DNA from: Choanephora cucurbitarum
Taxonomy: Eukaryota; Mucoromycota; Mucoromycetes; Mucorales; Choanephoraceae
DNA: 12,283 nt
NCBI GenBank assembly: GCA_025331435.1
Contig: JAIWNI010000296.1
Span: forward strand, 1-12,283
Direction of reading: 5' to 3'
Part shown: positions 7,895 through 12,283 of the stretch, piece by piece
Layout: each line of letters starts with the position of its first letter
How positions within the stretch are numbered: position 1 is the first letter of the stretch
Translations under genes and position numbers: made by a program
Notes under the pieces: generated by a model
What the model was told of the DNA's origin: nothing
What the model saw: the letters and a program-made list of their open reading frames with translations, nothing else
Databases searched by the model: none

Positions 7895-8027
7895 GTAACT
7901 TATCATTCACAGTTCATGTACAACCTTACTAACTTTTATTCTCTTTCTCCTCTTTTTTTTTGTGGATATGTATGTGTGTGTGTGTTTATATATGTATGTC
8001 TACTAACCCTTTTTTTTTCAATCCTAG
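7895..8027 (+). other. Candidate 133-nt intron
   Basis: The stretch begins ACTAG|GTAACT. Its last TACTAAC (8001-8007) is followed by CC, a T-run and CAATCCTAG. An early CAG at about 7911 is the only AG before the final acceptor. The first 75 bases also occur in copy 2 before the window ends. Confidence 0.4.
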
Positions 8028-8135
8028 TTTTTATGCTGTGCGAGCTTACGCTACTAACCTTTCTCTCTTTTTTTTTTGTGCGTGTGTATGTGTGTATATA
8101 TGTATGTCTACTAACCCTTTTTTTTTACCATTAAT
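7920..8135 (+). repeat. Two imperfect 108-bp units with branch-site-like motifs
   Basis: TACTAAC occurs at 7927, 8001, 8052 and 8109, each followed by a pyrimidine or T-run. TATGTATGTCTACTAACCC with its T-run recurs 108 bases apart. GT-rich segments (TGTATGTGTG) lie between. The hydrophobic frames here are read-throughs of low-complexity DNA. Confidence 0.7.
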
Positions 8136-8370
8136 AAACTTTATTCATTTCCATATTACCTACTATAGTCTATCATTTTTTTTTTGAAATTAGTACTCTT
8201 TTACTCTAAATTCATAAATAAAACTTGATTTAATTTAGTGCCTCCTACTAAATCACCTAAATCACATTCCAATCAGGTCGCCTAAAACATACTGTTGCAG
8301 CAAAGAAGTTGGGAAGTACAGCATCAGTTAAAGAAAGCTAAGCTTGAGTTAATTATGCTTAACTTTATTA
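8136..8370. other. AT-rich spacer
   Basis: I see no gene, tandem repeat or RNA here. It links the direct repeat region to the right minisatellite arm. Whether it is repeated after the window end cannot be seen. Confidence 0.5.
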
Positions 8371-9180
8371 GGCTCAATATCATTATTGTTTGATTTCGAT
8401 CTGGTCAATTTCATTAGGCTTAATCTTATGAGGCATAGTTTCAATAGGCTCGATCTCATCATAACTACTTTCAGTGTCATCAAATTTATAATGCTCAATC
8501 TCATTAGGCTGGATCTCATTAGGCTGGATCTCATTAGGCTGGATCTCATTAGGCTGGATTACATTAGGCTCAATTTCATCATATTCATTTTCAATTACAT
8601 CAAATTCTTAATGCTTCATTTTATTATACCCACTTTTATTGTGCTCAAATTCATTAGGCTTGATTTCTTTATGCTCGGTTTCATTGTATATAATTTTGAT
8701 TGTGCTTGATTTCATTGTGCTTGATTTCATTGTGCTTGATTTCATTGTGCTTGATTTCATTGTATTCAACTTCATAGTGCTCGATTTCGTTATGTTCGAA
8801 TTCATCCTACTTAATTTCTTTATGGTCAGTTTTGTTATACTCAATTTGATTGTACCCACTTTTGTTGTGCTTGATTTCATTATCTTCAATTTCAGTATTC
8901 CCAACTTCATCATACTCCATTGCTTTATGATCGCTTCATCCTTACTCATTCTTACTAACCTCTTTATCAGTACGCTCATCATCAGTATATTCATTGTCAC
9001 TATACCTAGTATCAGTACACTCATTGTCAGTACATTCATTGTCAGTACATTCATTGTCAGTACATTCATTGTCAGTACACTCATTGTCAGTACACTCATT
9101 GTAAGTACACTCATTGTAAGTACACTCATTGTCAGTACACTCATTGTAAGTACACTCATTGTCAGTACACTCATTGTTGG
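8371..9180 (-). repeat. Right arm of inverted repeat, 15-bp minisatellite
   Basis: This is the reverse complement of the left arm. The outer block, 9016-9180, holds eleven 15-bp units, TACAYTCATTGTMAG on the plus strand. Units at 9031-9075 have T where the left arm's units have C, and several later ones have GTAAG for GTCAG. The inner blocks carry the same stops and frame slip as the left arm, so that decay came before the duplication. Unit counts differ between arms: about three fewer in the AATGAAATC block and about two more in the AATGAGATC block. On the minus strand the repeat frame reads TDNEC or TYNEC pentapeptides for about 90 residues before the first stop, with no clear start. Confidence 0.9.
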
Positions 9181-9465
9181 TATAAGTTTCATTGGTATGG
9201 TTATAGCTACTGAATGTGTTTGACTGCTGATAGCCTAATTATACACTTGTTAACTGGACTTACTCTGTATTTAGTTATGAGATGAAGGGTTCCTTTCCAT
9301 CCAAATTGATCATGACTACAAGTTCATGGACGACGAAACTGCCTGAGAGTCTACCCTTTTTGAGTAGTTTATGCTTTGTCTTTAGCCAGGCCTTAATGCC
9401 TTATTCTAACTAATCTTACGGTATCAACATCTCTTTGCATGTACTTGGAGAAAGGATCCAACGGA
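9181..9465. other. Unique spacer before direct repeat copy 2
   Basis: There is no open frame or repeat of note. On the minus strand GTAAGT and a nearby TAATTAG are only 29 bases apart, too close for a usual intron. The spacer ends where the direct repeat resumes. Confidence 0.5.
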
Positions 9466-9634
9466 TAAGCTCCGCTCTAATCAGAGTGCGCAAGTAATGC
9501 AAGATGATGCATTTTTAACATTGATGCCTCTTGAGGTTTGATGTATTTGAGGGTGTTTATGTGTAGTTAGTCTATGATTGTATAGGATTGATTACAAAGA
9601 TGCTAAAGATAACGGTGATGCCGGCTATGAAGAT

Positions 9635-9814
9635 GTTGATGACTATGATGACACTGAAGATCATGATAACACTGATGACTATGATAACACTGAAGATCAT
9701 GATAACACTGATGACTATGATAACACTGATGACTATGATAATACTAATGACTATGCTAATACGAATGACTATGATAATACTAATGACTATGCTAATACGA
9801 ATGACTATGATAAT
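9635..9814 (+). repeat. 18-bp minisatellite encoding acidic hexapeptides, copy 2
   Basis: It is identical to the copy 1 array, including unit order and variants. Arrays like this normally change quickly, so identity argues for a very recent duplication or gene conversion. Confidence 0.75.
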
Positions 9815-10418
9815 ACTGATAACAATACTTTTGATAACAACGACACTGATAAGTATGATAATAGTGATGAGTATGATATTACTGATAGTAGTGCTAATTC
9901 AAAAGTGGTACGTTTTAAATTGGAAATTTTTTTTTCCCTTGATGTCTATATTTGAGCAATTCGATATTTGTAGGTTAATGCTGGCAGTTAGTAACTTAAG
10001 CTTTATGCTTTCCAGCTATCATGATGAGCTCAGTATTGATAAATTATAAAACCATGTTGTCAAAAAGCTGTGGTGGTCAGATTGCTTGAGTGAGATGACT
10101 GATTCTATCACAGTGGTAAATGTGGGATAAGCATGATAAATCTCGAATAAGCTCATTTTGGCCTGTGCATCAGCCTTAACTCTCAGCTTGAGTAACAACA
10201 TTTTAATGTTTGATATCAATATAAAAATACTCATTCCAGTCATAGAGAGCGAAATAGATTAATATTGAGACGATGCATTTCATAAGTAAAGATCGAAAAA
10301 AGATAAAAGAAAAATTGCTGATGAATGCTCTCAAATTATTCCGACTTTTAAGCCTTTTTTTTTTTCTGTGAGAGAGGTATAAGTCTAACATACGAGTATT
10401 ACTATGTGTTAAAGAGAC

Positions 10419-10451
10419 TATAAATCAGCCAGCTGAAGAGGTCACTCAGTC
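10419..10451 (+). promoter_or_regulatory. TATA-Inr core promoter candidate, copy 2
   Basis: TATAAAT and TCAGTC occur at the same spacing as in copy 1. The C/T difference between copies (10384) lies 35 bases upstream. Confidence 0.4.
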
Positions 10452-10709
10452 TCTCTTGCCCTCATTCTTGTCTTTGATCCAAGGCTAAAATGCTTTAAAA
10501 GAGGTCCCTCAGGAAAAAAAAATAAGCAGTCAAAAATCACTCCTTTTGCCCAAAAAAGGAATCTAGTCAAAGTCGCGTAGGCTGGAAAATGATTACGTCG
10601 CTCTGATCCTGGCTATATTCTATTATTATTATTTTTTTCTTTTGCCCTTATATCTTGGTTACACTCAAGCTGCCGATCCTATCCAAGGTCATAGCATGTA
10701 GTGTTATAG

Positions 10710-10793
10710 GTAACACAAGCGATTCACTTGTACCACTTGACTCTCTTGACCTCAGTTATGCTAACTTTTCTCTCTATACTGCTTCTTTCGTAG
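10710..10793 (+). other. Candidate 84-nt intron, direct repeat copy 2
   Basis: It is identical to 6395-6478, with the GTAACA donor, TGCTAAC, pyrimidine tract and TTTCGTAG acceptor all retained. Confidence 0.45.
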
Positions 10794-11101
10794 GTTTGCT
10801 AGATCTCACTTTGGGGATCGCCATCAAGATGGCATCGTGTTGCTAGACTCTTGAGAGAGCCGCTCTTTTGAGTTCTAGTCATATCCGCTTCAAGTCCGTT
10901 AGGTGTCTACAGGTGGTAGATTGCCTGTTTTTGCTTCAAGGCTGACCGTTATTACCGCTTTATGATATTGATGCTCTGGTGTTCTGGTGTTGCCGCTATA
11001 TGACCGAAAGTATAGCGAAGGGTATAGTAGACATGCACGCACACACACACACACGCGCACATATAGATACATATTCGGGTAGGAAAAGCAAGGGTATCCA
11101 A

Positions 11102-11156
11102 GACTACCGCAAGACTACCGCAAGACTACCGCAAGACTACCGCAAGACTACCGCAA
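11102..11156 (+). repeat. 11-bp tandem repeat, five units, copy 2
   Basis: Five copies of GACTACCGCAA match copy 1 in number and sequence. The CA run upstream is one unit longer than in copy 1. Confidence 0.95.
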
Positions 11157-11183
11157 GACAAGACAAGACTTTCATATGCCTTT

Positions 11184-11253
11184 GTAAGTATCGTTCCTAT
11201 CCACTTCATGAGCTATATCACTAACCTTTTTTTTACCCTTCTTTTTTACGTAG
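11184..11253 (+). other. Candidate 70-nt intron, direct repeat copy 2
   Basis: It has the same GTAAGTAT donor, CACTAAC and TTACGTAG acceptor as copy 1, with one T fewer in the T-run after the branch site. Confidence 0.55.
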
Positions 11254-11468
11254 GTAATGGTGTGCTTTCTCTTCTAGGCCTCTATCCCGACCGCGATCGT
11301 TGGTGCTCAAGACTGTCAAGCCTCTCTTCCGCTTATGACCTCCGTGATACCGTATGCTTTTGGCGTTCCATGCTTTGGCGTTCCATGCTTTGGTGACTTA
11401 TGCTTTTGGTGACTTATGCTTTTGGTGTTCCATGCTTTTGGTGATCTATGCTTTTGGTGACTTTTGCC

Positions 11469-11657
11469 TCTGGTGACTTATGCTTTTGGTGTTCTATGCT
11501 TTTGGTGTTCTCTGCTATGATTTCTTTGTTCTCTGGTGACTTATGCTTTTGGTGTTCTATGCTTTTGGTGTTCTCTGCTATGATTTCTTTGTTCTCTGGT
11601 GACTTATGCTTTTGGTGTTCTATGCTTTTGGTGTTCTCTGCTATGATTTCTTTGTTC
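11469..11657 (+). repeat. 63-bp T/G-rich satellite, three units, copy 2
   Basis: Three units are identical to those of copy 1. Just upstream, two T-runs in GCTTTTGG units are one T shorter than in copy 1. Confidence 0.95.
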
Positions 11658-11720
11658 TCTGATTCTGGTGTTTCCTTGTATGGTCTCTCTATCCCTCTCT
11701 CCCTCTCTCTCTCTTCTTAA

Positions 11721-12024
11721 TCTGGTGTTCTATGTTTTGGGTCTCTTTGTTCTGCTTCTTTGGTGTTGCTCTGATTTGGTCTCATTGTTCTGATGCTTTG
11801 GTGTTGCTTCGATTTGGTCTCATTGTTCTGATGCTTTGGTGTTGCTTCGATTTGGTCTCATTGTTCCGGTGCTTTGGTGTTGCTATGCTCTGATCTCTCT
11901 ATTCTGGTGCTTTGGTGTTGCTATGCTCTGATCTCTCTATTCTGGTGCTTTGGTGTTGCTCTGATTTGGTGTCCTTGTTCTGCTTCTTTGGAGTTGCTCT
12001 GATATGGTTTCCTTCTCTTACCCT
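11721..12024 (+). repeat. 38-bp T/G-rich satellite, about eight units, copy 2
   Basis: It has the same units, phase and variants as copy 1. Confidence 0.95.
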
Positions 12025-12283
12025 GGTGACGCATGCTTTGGTTTCTATCCCTTACCTTAGTGATCCATACTTTTGGTGATGTATATCTTGGTCCCTTTCT
12101 ACCAATCTCTCAAGCTCTAGTATTCTATGCTTTGGTGTTATTATGCTTAGGTGTTTCTATGCTTTGGTGTTTTGGTGCTATGTCTCTCTTGGATTTATGA
12201 CCAACTAGGTAACTTATCATTCACAGTTCATGTACAACCTTACTAACTTTTATTCTCTTTCTCCTCTTTTTTTTTGTGGATAT

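Larger units (their letters stand above)
5151..7969 (+). repeat. Direct repeat copy 1 (at least 2.8 kb)
   Basis: The sequence matches 9466-12283 nearly base for base. The shared part starts at TAAGCT (with one mismatch at 5157) and is continuous from 5158. The differences I found are one substitution (C6069 against T10384), one more CA unit in copy 2, and three single-T length changes in T-runs. The copy may extend past 7969, because copy 2 is cut by the window end. It contains minisatellites of 18, 11, 63 and 38 bp, a promoter candidate and candidate introns. No convincing protein-coding frame was found. The stretch 5660-6100 is plain AT-rich DNA in which I see nothing. Confidence 0.95.
9466..12283 (+). 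repeat. Direct repeat copy 2, truncated by window end
   Basis: It is collinear with 5151-7969 at an offset of 4315 that drifts to 4314 through small length changes in the CA run and T-runs. It begins inside TAAGCTCCGCTCTAA and is still matching at the last base of the window. Every subfeature of copy 1 up to about 7969 is present. Confidence 0.95.

Noticed and set aside
8608..9223. Long overlapping frames on both strands of the right arm
   Set aside because: Both are by-products of a 15-bp period that leaves several frames open at once.
9205..9260. Minus-strand intron with GTAAGT donor beside the 15-bp array
   Set aside because: Donor and nearest acceptor are only 29 bases apart, and the upstream frame has stops.

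Overview
The window reads as repeat-rich, AT-rich nuclear DNA of a eukaryote. Its one intact gene is a Merlin-type (ISXO2/IS1016-like) DDE transposase that is only whole once two tiny GT-AG introns (47 and 45 nt, CTAAC branch points) are removed. A Ty3/gypsy integrase fragment, several candidate introns with TACTAAC/CACTAAC branch points, a TATA-Inr style promoter and many minisatellites fit the same picture. A small invertebrate (rotifer- or nematode-like) is my best guess. A short-intron fungus or protist cannot be excluded, and no host housekeeping gene is present to settle it.

Layout. (1) 1-720: left arm of a large inverted repeat, made of degenerate 15-bp units. (2) 729-3894: a Merlin-like DNA transposon with imperfect 22-bp terminal inverted repeats, a tRNA-like sequence near each end (the left one convincing, the right one weak), the spliced transposase gene (1113-2401), and about 1.47 kb of AT-rich noncoding DNA. 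(3) 3895-4886: a Ty3/gypsy pol remnant abutting the right end of the transposon, with a piece of RNase H fused in frame to a complete integrase core and C-terminal module. (4) 4887-5150: a possible remnant of an LTR. (5) 5151-7969 and 9466-12283: two direct copies, almost identical, of a repeat spaced about 4.3 kb apart. The second copy runs off the window. Each copy holds an 18-bp acidic-peptide minisatellite, a TATA/Inr promoter candidate, two intron candidates, an 11-bp array and T/G-rich satellites of 63 and 38 bp. (6) 7895-8135: a further intron candidate and repeated branch-point/polypyrimidine modules. (7) 8371-9180: the right, inverted arm of the 15-bp minisatellite.

How it fits together. 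The direct repeat plus the right minisatellite arm make a 4,315-bp unit (5151-9465) that seems to begin again at 9466, so this may be part of a tandem macrosatellite. The left arm is the same minisatellite in opposite orientation. The Merlin and gypsy sequences therefore sit where the repeat landscape flips direction, inside a possible 9-kb hairpin. The near-identity of the direct copies against the clearly diverged inverted arms implies two events of different age. The transposase looks intact; nothing else in the window is convincingly protein-coding.
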